DNA of 64,000 bases from Streptomyces parvus. Lineage in GTDB: Bacteria > Actinomycetota > Actinomycetes > Streptomycetales > Streptomycetaceae. This document shows, in pieces, positions 16,954 to 25,891 of this stretch; the first letter of the stretch is position 1, and each line of letters opens with the position of its first letter. Both the position numbers and the translations under genes were made by a program. The notes beneath the pieces were generated by a model, which was given only the letters and a program-made list of their open reading frames with translations, was not told the origin of the DNA and ran no database searches. Location of the stretch: assembly GCF_032121415.1 (NCBI RefSeq), contig NZ_CP135079.1, positions 6,076,001 through 6,140,000 of the forward strand, given 5' to 3'.

Positions 16954-18120
16954 ATGACGGAACGCTTCACCCCCACCCCCGAGGACAAGTTCAGTTTCGG
17001 TCTGTGGACCGTGGGCTGGCAGGGCCGGGACCCCTTCGGCGACGCGACCCGCGCCGCCATCGACCCCGTCGACTCGGTGCAGCGGCTCGCGGAGCTGGGC
17101 GCCTGGGGCGTGACCTTCCACGACGACGACCTGATTCCCTTCGGCGCGCCGGAGACCGAGCGCGAGAGGATCGTCAAGCGTTTCCGGCAGGCGGTCGACC
17201 GCAGCGGACTCGTCGTGCCCATGGTGACGACGAACCTCTTCACGCACCCCGTCTTCAAGGACGGCGGGTTCACCGCCAACGACCGCGACGTACGCCGCTA
17301 CGCACTCCGCAAGACCCTGCGCAACATCGACCTCGCCGTCGAGCTGGGCGCCAGGACCTTCGTGGCGTGGGGCGGCCGCGAGGGCGCCGAGTCCGGCGGG
17401 GCGAAGGACGTCCGCCTCGCCCTGCACCGGATGAAGGAGGCCTTCGACCTGCTCGGCGAGTACGTCACCGAACAGGGCTACGACCTCCGCTTCGCCATCG
17501 AGCCCAAGCCCAACGAGCCGCGCGGCGACATCCTGCTGCCCACCATCGGCCACGCCCTGGCCTTCATCGAGCGCCTGGAGCGCCCGGAGCTGGTCGGCGT
17601 CAACCCGGAGACCGGGCACGAGCAGATGGCCGGGCTCAACTTCCCGCACGGCATCGCCCAGGCCATGTGGGCGGACAAGCTCTTCCACATCGACCTCAAC
17701 GGCCAGTCCGGCATCAAGTACGACCAGGACCTGCGCTTCGGCGCCGGCGATCTGCGCCAGGCGTTCTGGCTCGTCGACCTGCTGGAGAGCGGCTACGAAG
17801 GCCCGCGCCACTTCGACTTCAAGCCCCCGCGCACCGAGGACTACGACGGAGTCTGGGCCTCGGCCGCGGGCTGTATGCGCAACTACCTCATCCTCAAGGA
17901 GCGGGCCGCGGCCTTCCGGGCCGACCCCGAGGTGCGGGCGGCGCTGCGGGCCTCGCGCCTGGACGAACTGGCGCGCCCGACCGCGCGGGACGGCCTGGCC
18001 GAGCTGCTCGCCGACCGCACGGCGTACGAGGAGTTCGACGTGGACGCGGCGGCGGAACGCGGTATGGCCTTCGAGGCGCTGGACCAGCTCGCCATGGACC
18101 ACCTGCTCGCCGTCCGCTGA
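16954..18120 (+). CDS. xylA: Xylose isomerase
   Basis: A 388-residue enzyme, the standard length for Streptomyces xylose isomerase, converting D-xylose to D-xylulose. Family landmarks are all present: FGLWTVGWQGRDPFG, the catalytic His in TFHDDD (residue 56, equivalent to His54 of the crystallised Streptomyces enzymes), the Trp in VAWGGREGAE, metal ligands in IEPKPNEPRG, NPETGHEQMAG and DLNGQ, and FDFKPPRTED near the end. The ATG at 16954 starts the conserved TPxDKFxFGLWTV sequence. Divergent xylB supplies the next step; a shared terminator separates it from the convergent ROK regulator. Confidence 0.97.
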   Translation: MTERFTPTPEDKFSFGLWTVGWQGRDPFGDATRAAIDPVDSVQRLAELGAWGVTFHDDDLIPFGAPETERERIVKRFRQAVDRSGLVVPMVTTNLFTHPVFKDGGFTANDRDVRRYALRKTLRNIDLAVELGARTFVAWGGREGAESGGAKDVRLALHRMKEAFDLLGEYVTEQGYDLRFAIEPKPNEPRGDILLPTIGHALAFIERLERPELVGVNPETGHEQMAGLNFPHGIAQAMWADKLFHIDLNGQSGIKYDQDLRFGAGDLRQAFWLVDLLESGYEGPRHFDFKPPRTEDYDGVWASAAGCMRNYLILKERAAAFRADPEVRAALRASRLDELARPTARDGLAELLADRTAYEEFDVDAAAERGMAFEALDQLAMDHLLAVR

Positions 18121-18171
18121 CGTACGGGATGACACACCGGGTGCGCCGGTGCAGCCGACGTACCCGGTGAG

Positions 18172-18216
18172 CGGGTGAGCGGGGGGCCGGGCACCCCGGC
18201 CCCCCCCGCTCACCCG
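18172..18216. terminator. Bidirectional terminator between xylA and the ROK regulator
   Basis: The sequence from 18172 (CGGGTGAGC then a G-run and CCGG) is mirrored at 18196-18216 (CCGG, a C-run, GCTCACCCG) around a short loop; the runs differ by two bases. The right arm includes the stop codon of the regulator gene (18210-18212), so the hairpin overlaps the end of that gene. Confidence 0.65.
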
Positions 18217-19457
18217 CCCGACGGCTCCGCGTACGCCGCCGGATCGTCCAGCACGTCCTGCACCACGAGCGCCGCCGCGCCCCGCGCCGCGTCGCCCGCC
18301 ACCGACGACGCCCGGAGCCGGCCGCTGCCGGGCGACCAGAGGCCCGACACCACCCGGCCCGTCAGCTCCTCGTCGGCGGGCGGCGCCAGCCACGGCATCA
18401 GGCCCCGGTAGACGCCGCCGAGCACCACCGCGTCCGGGTCCACCAGATTCACCGCCCCCGACAGGACCCGGCCCAGCATCCGGCCCGCATCACCGATCGC
18501 GGCCACCGCACCCGGGTCGTTCGCCGCCGCGCGCCGCTCCAGCTCCAGAACCCCGGAGGCGCCGCCGATCCCCTCGATCCCGGCCGCCCGCAGCAGCGCC
18601 GCCTGTCCGGCGTACTGCTCCAGACACCCCCGCGAGCCGCACCGGCACTCCGGACCCGCCGGATCCACCACCACATGGCCGATCTCCCCGGCGAAACCGT
18701 GCGCTCCGCGCAGCAGTTCGCCGTTCAGCACGAGCGCCCCGCCGACCCCGATCTCACCCGTCAGATAGAGGAAGCTGCGGACGTCCCCGAGCCCGCCGAA
18801 CCACAGCTCGGCCAGCGCCGCGAGATTGGCCTCGTTCTCCGAGGCGACCGGCAGCGCCGGACGGCCGGGGCGCAGGGCGGCCAGCGCCTCGGCGAACAGC
18901 TCCTGCGCCGGGACCTCGTTCCAGCCGAGGTTGGGGGCCTGCCGCACCGACCCGCCCGAGACGAGACCCGGCAGCGCCAGCGCCGCGCCCACCGGCCGCA
19001 ACTCCTGCTCGTACGCCGACTCCAGGGTCCGCGCCGCGAGCCGGGCCGCCCGCACCAGCGCCTCCTCGGCGGGTGCGCCCCGGTTGTCGATGTGCTCGGT
19101 CTGCCGGACCCGGCCGGTGCCCGCCAGATCCACCACGCACACCGAGACGTAATCGATGTTGATCTCCACACCGAGCCCGGCCGGGCCGGTGCGGGCCACC
19201 TTGAGCGCGGTGCCGGGGCGGCCGGCCTGGCCGCTGAACGTCTTGCCCGACTCGGTGAGGAACCCGCTGTCCATCAGCTGCTCGACGAGCGAGGACACCG
19301 CGGCCCGGGTCAGCCCGACCCGGGCGGCCACTCCGGCGCGCGTGGCGTCGCCGCGCTCGCCCTCCTCCCGCACGGCACGCAGTACCAGGCTCAGATTGTG
19401 CCGTCGCACGGTGTCCTTGTCGGCCTTGGGCCCCAGCGGAGTGAGGATGCTCTTCAT
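18210..19457 (-). CDS. ROK family transcriptional repressor (XylR-type)
   Basis: A 415-residue regulator. A winged helix-turn-helix occupies residues about 15-80 (RRHNLSLVLRAV, then GLTRAAVSSLVEQLMDSGFL). The ROK sugar-kinase-like domain follows, with the zinc-binding CRCGSRGCLEQY motif and a GEIGHVVVDP segment preceding it. It is convergent with xylA and one gene from xylB, so xylose-responsive repression of xylA and xylB is the likely role; repeats in that promoter are candidate sites. The start ATG at 19457 has only a weak upstream ribosome site. A regulator of another sugar remains possible. Confidence 0.88.
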   Translation of the reverse strand: MKSILTPLGPKADKDTVRRHNLSLVLRAVREEGERGDATRAGVAARVGLTRAAVSSLVEQLMDSGFLTESGKTFSGQAGRPGTALKVARTGPAGLGVEINIDYVSVCVVDLAGTGRVRQTEHIDNRGAPAEEALVRAARLAARTLESAYEQELRPVGAALALPGLVSGGSVRQAPNLGWNEVPAQELFAEALAALRPGRPALPVASENEANLAALAELWFGGLGDVRSFLYLTGEIGVGGALVLNGELLRGAHGFAGEIGHVVVDPAGPECRCGSRGCLEQYAGQAALLRAAGIEGIGGASGVLELERRAAANDPGAVAAIGDAGRMLGRVLSGAVNLVDPDAVVLGGVYRGLMPWLAPPADEELTGRVVSGLWSPGSGRLRASSVAGDAARGAAALVVQDVLDDPAAYAEPSGG

Positions 19458-19547
19458 ATCGTCGCCGAGCCTATGCGATGAGGGCTCAGGACGGGCGGTG
19501 CGCGAAGGGGCGGCCCCGGCCCTGCGGCCGGAACCACCCCCTCCCGG

Positions 19548-20204
19548 TCAGGGCTTGGCGCCCCGGTCCTTCAGCATGTCCGCCATCAGTCCGATCTCCG
19601 ACTGCTGGCCCCGGACCATGCCCTCCGCCAGGTTCCGGATGGCGTCCGTCTTCGCCGAACCGGCGGCGGCCTGCGCCATGTCGGCGCCCGCGCGATGGTG
19701 CACGGTCATCAGCCGCAGGAACAGGACCTCGGCCTTCTCGCCCTTCGCGGCCGTGAGCGCCGCCAGTTCCGCGTCGGTCGCCATGCCCGGCATCAGCGAA
19801 CCGTCGCCGGTCGGCGTGAGGGTGTGCCCCATCCACTCCATCGGCGGCCCGGCCGCGCTCTTCGGCAGCCCCCACATCTCCAGCCAGCCCAGCATCATGC
19901 CGCGCTGATTGGCCTGGGTGTTGATGATGTCGTACGCGAGACGCCGCACGTCCTCGTCGTCGGTGCGGTCCCGCACGATGAACGACATCTCGACCGCCTG
20001 CTGGTGGTGGATCGCCATGTCCCGGGCGAAGCCCGCGTCCACGGAGTCCTCCGCCGGAGCGGACTGCGACGACGAGGCCCCCGACGGGGAGGCCGCCGAG
20101 GGGCGCACGACCATCAGCGCCACCAGCCCCAGCGCGACGAGCAGCACCGAGGCCCCCGCGAGGACCAGCCGGCGGGTGGAGCGGGCGGGTGCGAGGGCGG
20201 TCAC
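19548..20204 (-). CDS. DUF305 domain protein, membrane-anchored
   Basis: A 218-residue protein with one N-terminal transmembrane segment (about 12-33) and an extracytoplasmic DUF305 domain. The family pattern is clear: DMAIHHQQAVEMS in the first half, then a MLGWLEMWG helix, and TVHHRAGADMA in the second. The paired His residues suggest metal binding, and the fold is a ferritin-like four-helix bundle. Start is GTG at 20204, overlapping the stop of the DUF3105 gene as GTGA. DUF305/DUF3105 pairs are common in actinomycetes; their function is unknown, with copper handling often suggested. Confidence 0.88.
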   Translation of the reverse strand: MTALAPARSTRRLVLAGASVLLVALGLVALMVVRPSAASPSGASSSQSAPAEDSVDAGFARDMAIHHQQAVEMSFIVRDRTDDEDVRRLAYDIINTQANQRGMMLGWLEMWGLPKSAAGPPMEWMGHTLTPTGDGSLMPGMATDAELAALTAAKGEKAEVLFLRLMTVHHRAGADMAQAAAGSAKTDAIRNLAEGMVRGQQSEIGLMADMLKDRGAKP

Positions 20205-20851
20205 TTGTCCAGCCCGCCGGTGCAGGCGGCCCCCGGCTCAGGGGTCTGCGGGCCCTGCACGTACTTGGTGAAGAACTGCTCGACCCGGTCGTCCGAGGCG
20301 TTCTTGACCGTGACCTGCTTGCCCCAGGCGCTGAGCATCAGGGGGTCCTTCTGGTCCTTGACCGGGCTCATCAGGGAGTACGGGGTCGCCTTGACCTTCT
20401 TGGTCAGCGCCTCGATGTCCGCGTCCGAGGCCTTGTCGTTGTACGTCACCCAGACCGCGCCGTGCTCCAGCGAGTGCACGGCGTTCTCCTTCGGTATCTC
20501 CTCGGTGTAGACGTCCGCGTTGCAGTTCATCCAGACCTGGTTGTGGTCACCCCCGACGGGCGGGTTCATCGGGTAGTCGACCTTGTTCGCGACGTGCTCC
20601 TGCGTCAGCTTGTCCCAGCTGCGCTCACCGGTGACGGGCGAGGTCTTGGCCTGCTCGTCCTTCTTCTCCTTCTCGTTGGCCTGCACCATCAGGTAGCCGC
20701 CTCCGGCGACCAGGGCGGCGACCACGGCCACCGAAGCGCCGATGGTGATCATGCGGACCCGGCGTTCACGGGCGCGCTCCTTGCGGCGCGCCTCGTCGAG
20801 CTTGGCGCGGCGCGCCGCTGCCGGGGTGTTCTGGTTCTTGGCGGAAGCCAT
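20201..20851 (-). CDS. DUF3105 domain protein, single-pass membrane protein
   Basis: A 216-residue protein. The N-terminus is highly charged (Arg/Lys/Glu-rich helix, residues 10-33), followed by one transmembrane helix (about 34-56) and an extracytoplasmic DUF3105 domain. The family core reads YPMNPPVGGDHNQVW, then a single Cys in MNCN and HSLEHGAVWVTY, with conserved His and Cys that could bind metal. ATG 20851 follows GAGGA. It is coupled to the DUF305 gene downstream, and the two products probably work together at the outer face of the membrane. Confidence 0.88.
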   Translation of the reverse strand: MASAKNQNTPAAARRAKLDEARRKERARERRVRMITIGASVAVVAALVAGGGYLMVQANEKEKKDEQAKTSPVTGERSWDKLTQEHVANKVDYPMNPPVGGDHNQVWMNCNADVYTEEIPKENAVHSLEHGAVWVTYNDKASDADIEALTKKVKATPYSLMSPVKDQKDPLMLSAWGKQVTVKNASDDRVEQFFTKYVQGPQTPEPGAACTGGLDK

Positions 20852-20977
20852 GAGAGGTCCTCGTCGTTCAACCGATGCACAAGGTGTCTGCGCATGAGGG
20901 GCGGGGGATGCGGGGCATACGGCAAACCGCTCCCGGTGAACCGGCGCCAGGGCGCGGTGGGAGAGCGGACCCGGCCT

Positions 20978-21409
20978 CTAGATCCGTTGGACCTGGAGGC
21001 GCAGTTGATCGACGGAACGCACACCGTCGTGTGCGGGGCCCCTGATGGAGGCGGCCCCCATGAGGGGGGCGGCGGGGGCGAGGGCCACGGGCGAGGGAAC
21101 GGCCGCGGGGGCGGACGACGCCGGAAGCACGACGCCCACCGTGTGCGTCGAGCCCCCATGACACGAGGTCCCCAGGCCGCGGTCGGCCGGAGACGCCAGC
21201 ACGACCGGTTCCACGGCCGCGTCGGGTGCCGGGGTGAACGCGCGGACGCCGACCGCTTCGGCGGGGCCCGTCGCGACCGGCACGGCGGCGGACGAAGCGG
21301 CGGCCGAGCAGCAGAAGAGCATGGCCAGCAGGAAGAAGACCCAGCCCAGGGCGTAAGGCGCGCGGGAGCGGCACCGCTGCCGGTCGGTCCGCGTGCTCAC
21401 CCTGGTCAT
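20978..21409 (-). CDS. Small hypothetical membrane protein, 143 residues
   Basis: An unrecognised small protein. An Arg-rich N-terminus leads into one hydrophobic helix (about residues 19-44, containing two adjacent Cys). The rest is Ala/Pro/Val-rich with a Cys-His segment (SCHGGSTHTVG) and low complexity. It may be a lipid-facing or secreted small protein. It lies upstream of, and in the same direction as, the DUF3105/DUF305 pair, 126 bases away, and divergent from the FUSC gene. The coding call rests on the N-terminal hydrophobic architecture and the absence of another candidate. Confidence 0.55.
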   Translation of the reverse strand: MTRVSTRTDRQRCRSRAPYALGWVFFLLAMLFCCSAAASSAAVPVATGPAEAVGVRAFTPAPDAAVEPVVLASPADRGLGTSCHGGSTHTVGVVLPASSAPAAVPSPVALAPAAPLMGAASIRGPAHDGVRSVDQLRLQVQRI

Positions 21410-21515
21410 CGCCCGTCATCGTAGTGGGTGCATGAAGATTCAAAGAATATGGGTCGCGCTGTCCGCGGGACAGTGTGCCCGAGTCGCAGCCGCTGGAACA
21501 GAGGTCGGATCCTTT

Positions 21516-21532
21516 ACAGGTGTAATACCTGT
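21516..21532. promoter_or_regulatory. Perfect ACAGGT-N5-ACCTGT palindrome before the FUSC/marR operon
   Basis: ACAGGT (21516-21521) and ACCTGT (21527-21532) form a perfect inverted repeat ending 12 bases before the GTG start at 21545. It sits in an unusually A+T-rich promoter segment (21511-21538). The MarR regulator encoded at the end of the operon is the obvious candidate ligand, giving autoregulation. A TAACGT sequence (21533-21538) seven bases before the start would fit a -10 for a leaderless message. Confidence 0.5.
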
Positions 21533-21544
21533 TAACGTGTATGG

Positions 21545-23284
21545 GTGAGTGATACACCTGTCCGCCCCGGGCGGCTCTCCGCCCGCAAGCTCCCGCAGCC
21601 CCCCTCGGCCGTCCGCGGCCTCCCCCTGGCCTCGGCCCTCCGGCTCTCCCGGCCCTCGGACACCTGGTTCAAGCCCGCCCTCAGCGTGGTCGTCGCCTCC
21701 GCCGTACCCCATCTGACGCTCCTGGCCCTCGGCCGGCTGGACCTCGTCATCTACACCATGGCCGGGTCGCTGTGCGCGCTCTACGGCCACGGCCTGCCGT
21801 ACGCCCGGCGGGCGCGGGCCGTCGCGGGGGTGGTGCTCGGTATGGCCGCCGGGCTCGCCCTCTCCCTGGTCACCGCATCGCTCACCGGCTCGACCGCCGT
21901 GCTCGTCGCGGCCGGGGCGCTGCTCGCCGCCGTACAGAAGGTGCTGTGCGACGCCACCCGGATCGGACCGCCCGGGCATGTGATCTTCACCTTCGTCAGC
22001 TCGGCCGCCCTCTTCGCCCCGCAACGCCTCGGCCAGATCCCCGGCCACCTCGCCCTGACCCTCGGCGCGGGCGCGTTCGCCTGGCTGGTCGCCCTCGCGC
22101 CCGCCCTGGTCCGCCGCGAAGGACCCGAACGCCGGGCCGTCGCCCGCGCCCTGGAGGCCGCGGCGGTCTGTGCCGCCGACCCGGGCCCCCGCCACCGCGG
22201 GGCCGCGGCCGCCGCCGTGCACGCCGCCTGGCAGTGCCTGCTGGCCTCCGGGCGCCCCACCCCCGTACGCCGGTCGCTGGAGCGCCTGGTGGTGCACGCC
22301 GAAGCGGCCTTCGTGGCCCCGGGTCCCGGGGCCGGGGCCGGGGCCACGAAGGCCGATCTGGAACGGCTGCGCGCCTGGGCCGCCCGGACCCGGGGCCGGG
22401 GACCCGTGCCCACACCACCGCCGGCCCCCGGAACCGCCGAGGAGCTCTACGGGATCGACGCCGAACGCGCCGCCCTGCGGGTACGCGAAGGCCGCCGCGC
22501 GGCCCGCCGCACCCTGCTGCGCCGCCTCGGTCCCGGCTCCCCGCTGGCGCCGGTCGCCGTCCGCACCCTGGTCGGCTGCGCGCTCGCCGGGTACCTCTGC
22601 GCCGCGCTCGGCGTCGGCCGCCCCTACTGGGCGATCGTCACCGCCGCTTCCCTTTACCAGGCCAACATCACCCTGTCCTGGAACCGCACCCTCCAGCGCA
22701 CCCTCGGCAACCTCCTGGGCGTGCTCGTCTTCGCGGCCGTTCTGCCCCTCTCACGGATCAGCCCGCTCGCCCTCGTCTGCTGCTGCCTCTTCTTCGGCTT
22801 CGCCGCCGAGGCCCTGATCACCCGCAACTACTGGCTCGGCTCCGTCGCGGTGACCCCGATGGCCCTGCTGGTCCTGGAGTTCGGCGGGGCCCACCCGGCC
22901 GGGGAGCTGATCGGCGACCGGGTCCTGGACACCGTCCTCGGCGCGGCCGCCGGCTTCCTGGCGGCGACGCTGGTCACCAACCGGCGGGCGGCGGGCCGGG
23001 TCGAGCGGGCCCTCGACGCCACCGACCGGGCCCGTGCCGCCGCGGAACGGGCCGGCACCGACCCCGCCGTCGCGCCCGCCGAACGGGACCGGGCCCGCCG
23101 GACGCTCACCGCGAGCCTCGTCGAACTCCGCGAGGCGGGTGACACCGCCGCCGGCGAATGGTGGCAGCGCGCCCTGCCCGAGCAGCGTCTTCTCGCGGCC
23201 GAACAGGCCGGACACCGTACGCTCGCCGCGACAGCACAACGGTGCGGGCCCACGGCCCACGCCCCTTCGATCGGAGCGGAGTGA
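21545..23284 (+). CDS. FUSC family integral membrane protein
   Basis: A 579-residue protein with two clusters of membrane helices (about residues 40-185 and 340-475) separated by a long soluble region and followed by a charged cytosolic helix. The second cluster is the FUSC-like domain, recognisable by GRPYWAIVTAA followed by an RTLQRTLGN-type segment and an NYWLGSVAVTP element, as in aromatic-acid efflux (AaeB) and plant ALMT-like proteins. Export of aromatic or organic acids is the family expectation. The start is GTG 21545; the ATG four bases earlier hits a stop at once. It overlaps the MarR gene by GTGA, so efflux and regulator are coupled. Confidence 0.88.
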   Translation: MSDTPVRPGRLSARKLPQPPSAVRGLPLASALRLSRPSDTWFKPALSVVVASAVPHLTLLALGRLDLVIYTMAGSLCALYGHGLPYARRARAVAGVVLGMAAGLALSLVTASLTGSTAVLVAAGALLAAVQKVLCDATRIGPPGHVIFTFVSSAALFAPQRLGQIPGHLALTLGAGAFAWLVALAPALVRREGPERRAVARALEAAAVCAADPGPRHRGAAAAAVHAAWQCLLASGRPTPVRRSLERLVVHAEAAFVAPGPGAGAGATKADLERLRAWAARTRGRGPVPTPPPAPGTAEELYGIDAERAALRVREGRRAARRTLLRRLGPGSPLAPVAVRTLVGCALAGYLCAALGVGRPYWAIVTAASLYQANITLSWNRTLQRTLGNLLGVLVFAAVLPLSRISPLALVCCCLFFGFAAEALITRNYWLGSVAVTPMALLVLEFGGAHPAGELIGDRVLDTVLGAAAGFLAATLVTNRRAAGRVERALDATDRARAAAERAGTDPAVAPAERDRARRTLTASLVELREAGDTAAGEWWQRALPEQRLLAAEQAGHRTLAATAQRCGPTAHAPSIGAE

Positions 23285-23787
23285 CCGACGACATCGTTGC
23301 CTCGGTGGTCCGGCAGTGGCAGGACGTCAGCCCCGAGCTGGACACCGGGCCGATGGAGATCATCGGCCGGATCAACCGCTGCGCCGCCCTCCTCCAGCAG
23401 GCGGAGGACGCCCCGCTGCGCTCCGCGGGGCTGACCCGCGCCGAATTCGACCTCCTCGGCGCCGTACGCCGGACGGACCGGGAGCTGACCCCCGGCGAGC
23501 TGGCCCGCGAGACCTTCTCCTCCGGGGCCGCCGTCACCAAACGGCTGCGCGCCCTCCAGGACCGCGCCCTGGTCGAGCGCCGGGGCGACGACCGCGACCG
23601 GAGGGTCGCCCATGTCCGTCTCACCGACGAGGGGCGGGCCCTGGTCGACCGGCTGCTCCCCGAGCAACTGGCGTACGAACGCTCGGTGCTGGCCGGTCTC
23701 GACCAGCCCGACCGCGATGAACTCGCCTCCCGTCTGGGCGAGTTGCTCGTCCAGCTGGAAGGGCGCCTCGGGGGCGCCCGCCGCTGA
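23281..23787 (+). CDS. MarR family transcriptional regulator
   Basis: A 168-residue winged-helix regulator. The recognition region reads LTRAEFDLLGAV, LTPGELARET and SSGAAVTKRLRAL, and the wing contains RRGDDRDRRVAHVRLTDEG, all typical of MarR proteins that respond to phenolic or other small aromatic ligands. GTG 23281 overlaps the FUSC stop; the conserved sequence begins here, so the longer in-frame version reading through the FUSC gene is rejected. The palindrome at 21516-21532 is its likely operator. Confidence 0.9.
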   Translation: MTDDIVASVVRQWQDVSPELDTGPMEIIGRINRCAALLQQAEDAPLRSAGLTRAEFDLLGAVRRTDRELTPGELARETFSSGAAVTKRLRALQDRALVERRGDDRDRRVAHVRLTDEGRALVDRLLPEQLAYERSVLAGLDQPDRDELASRLGELLVQLEGRLGGARR

Positions 23788-24250
23788 CCCCCGCGCCCCT
23801 CGGCCGCAGGCGTCCGCATGCGCGTCAGTGCGGCGATTCCTCCCCTCACTCCTCCGCCGCCCGGGAATCTGCTCCTTTCGATCCGGTTCGGCCACCTGTT
23901 CCATTGGCTGATTCTGAACGGTGACAGGGGTGAGCAATGGGGCCTTTCATCTCATAAATCGCTTGTCCGGCGCTGATGGTGCCCCTTCCTCGCCGTCAAG
24001 GGCTCGGGGAAGTGCTATTTCCAGCCACCGCTACTCCCCGCACACGTTCCGCAGCGCTCAGTGCAAAAACTGGTGAGTGTATTCCTCTCGGCGGGCTCCC
24101 GCAGGGGGTTGGGTGAATATGCCGAAGCACTGTTCTGATCTGGCTAAGCTCACGCGCAGTGAAGTCGAGTTGAGATGAATCCGAGCACTTGTTCCCAAGT
24201 CTCCGCTCACGTGTGCATACATCCCGGAATCAACCGCCAGAGGGTTTTAG
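23788..24250 (+). other. 463-base intergenic region upstream of the conservon
   Basis: No gene is visible. The region is clearly less G+C-rich than its surroundings (A+T-rich around 23870-23960 and 24130-24230), as expected for a promoter region. It must hold the conservon promoter, and GTGA-type half-sites recur, for example near 23930 and 24161, but I cannot fix a -35/-10 pair. AGAGGG at about 24240 is the cvnA ribosome site. Confidence 0.5.
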
Positions 24251-25891
24251 ATGGTCCGTGTTGAATCACCGCCGACCGACAGAGAAGTACCCGTCGTCCG
24301 CGTAGTCCTGCTGCCCGTGGTCCTGCTCCTCGGCGCGGCCGCCGCCGGGTCGGCCCTGGTCGCACCGGCCGCGCGGATACCAGTCGCCGTGTGCGGCGCG
24401 ATCACCACGCTCGTGGTCGCCGTACTCACCGTGGCGCTCCACCGCCGTCGACGCGCCCTGCGCGTCCAGCGCGCCGAGTACGAACAGCGCATCGCATACC
24501 TGGAACACCGCATCCTCTCGCACGACGCCGAGACGGTACGGCTCACCAAGGAAGTCATGCCCGCCGCCATCCGGCGGCTGCGCGTGGGCAATTCGCCCGA
24601 CGAGGTGATGCGCGACATCGTCGACGCGGACGCGGCCAACCGCCATCTGCCCAAGGCGCTGCGCGAGCAGATCCACCAGGTCCTCGAAGTCATCGACAAC
24701 GAGGAGGCCCGGCGCGACTCCGCCCAGCGCGCCTTCGTCAGCGTCGCCCGCCGCGTCCAGGCGATCGTGCACCGCCAGGCCAGTGAACTACGGGAGATGG
24801 AGGACCATTACGGGCGCAACCCCGAGGTCTTCGACGACCTGCTGCGCATCGACCACGGCACCGCGCTGATCGGTCGGCTCGCCGACTCCATCGCCGTGCT
24901 CGGCGGCGCCCGTCCCAGCCGCCAGTGGCCCAAGCCCGTACCGCTGTTCAGTGTGTTGCGCGGTGCGATGTCCCGCATCCTGGAGTACCAGCGCGTCGAT
25001 CTGCACTCGATCGCCAAGGTCGCCATCGTCGGCACCTCGGTGGAACCGCTCATCCACGCCTGCGCCGAACTCCTCGACAACGCGACCCGCTACTCGCCGC
25101 CCCAGACCCGGGTGCACGTCACCGCGGTCGAGGTGCAGACCGGCATCGCCATCGAGATCGAGGACGGCGGCGTCAGCCTCAGCGAGGAGGCCCGCGCCCG
25201 CGCCGAGAACATGCTCGCCCAGGCCCAGGCCGGCATCAACATGAACGACCTCGGGGAGTCCCCGCGCCTCGGCATGGCCGTCGTCGGTCGGCTCTCCCGG
25301 ATGTACCAGCTCCAGGTGTCGTTGCGCCAGTCGGCGTACGGCGGCGTCCGCGCCGTCCTCATCGTGCCGCGCGAGATGATCACCACCGGGCCCGCCCCGG
25401 GGATCGCCCACGGCATCGGCGCCACCTCCCGGCCCACCAGCTCCCTGGACATGTCGCAGCTCCAGCACGTGGTGCCGCCGCCCGGCAAGCGCAAGCCCAA
25501 GCCCGCCGCCACCGGCCCCGTGCCGTCCTTGGCCGCACCGGTCCCCACCGGCGCCCCCGCGGCCGCCGCGCGCCCGGCCCACCCCGCGGCCGCCATGGAG
25601 GACGACGTTCCCGTGGTCACCGAGTGGACCGAGAACGGGCTGCCGCAGCGCCGCAGCCGGGGCCGAGCCCCGCTCGGCTCGCACAACCTGCCGCAGCAGC
25701 CCACGCCGCCTCCGGCCCCCGCCAACGGGTTCCAGCCCGGTCCGGGCGGCGGCGCGGACGACGGACGCGGCGAGGAGAAGCCCCCCGGCCTGTGGCTGGA
25801 GGCCTTCACCAAGGCCGTCAACGGCGTACCGCAGGAACGAAAGCACGGCGAAGACTCCGATGACGCGTGGGACAAGGGAGACCTGAAGTGA
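24251..25891 (+). CDS. cvnA: Conservon histidine-kinase-like sensor CvnA
   Basis: A 546-residue membrane protein that opens a complete conservon. Two transmembrane helices (about 16-36 and 41-62) precede a coiled-coil region and a GHKL ATPase domain (about 255-380) with the N-box ELLDNATRYSP, a G1-like IEDGGVSL and the late GLRLGMAVVGRL-type glycine segment, here reading SPRLGMAVVGRLS. No H-box with a phosphorylatable His is obvious, as in other CvnA proteins. The C-terminal 150 residues are Pro/Ala-rich and probably disordered. It overlaps cvnB. By analogy with studied conservons it forms a membrane complex with CvnB-D resembling a eukaryotic G-protein-coupled system. Confidence 0.93.
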   Translation: MVRVESPPTDREVPVVRVVLLPVVLLLGAAAAGSALVAPAARIPVAVCGAITTLVVAVLTVALHRRRRALRVQRAEYEQRIAYLEHRILSHDAETVRLTKEVMPAAIRRLRVGNSPDEVMRDIVDADAANRHLPKALREQIHQVLEVIDNEEARRDSAQRAFVSVARRVQAIVHRQASELREMEDHYGRNPEVFDDLLRIDHGTALIGRLADSIAVLGGARPSRQWPKPVPLFSVLRGAMSRILEYQRVDLHSIAKVAIVGTSVEPLIHACAELLDNATRYSPPQTRVHVTAVEVQTGIAIEIEDGGVSLSEEARARAENMLAQAQAGINMNDLGESPRLGMAVVGRLSRMYQLQVSLRQSAYGGVRAVLIVPREMITTGPAPGIAHGIGATSRPTSSLDMSQLQHVVPPPGKRKPKPAATGPVPSLAAPVPTGAPAAAARPAHPAAAMEDDVPVVTEWTENGLPQRRSRGRAPLGSHNLPQQPTPPPAPANGFQPGPGGGADDGRGEEKPPGLWLEAFTKAVNGVPQERKHGEDSDDAWDKGDLK

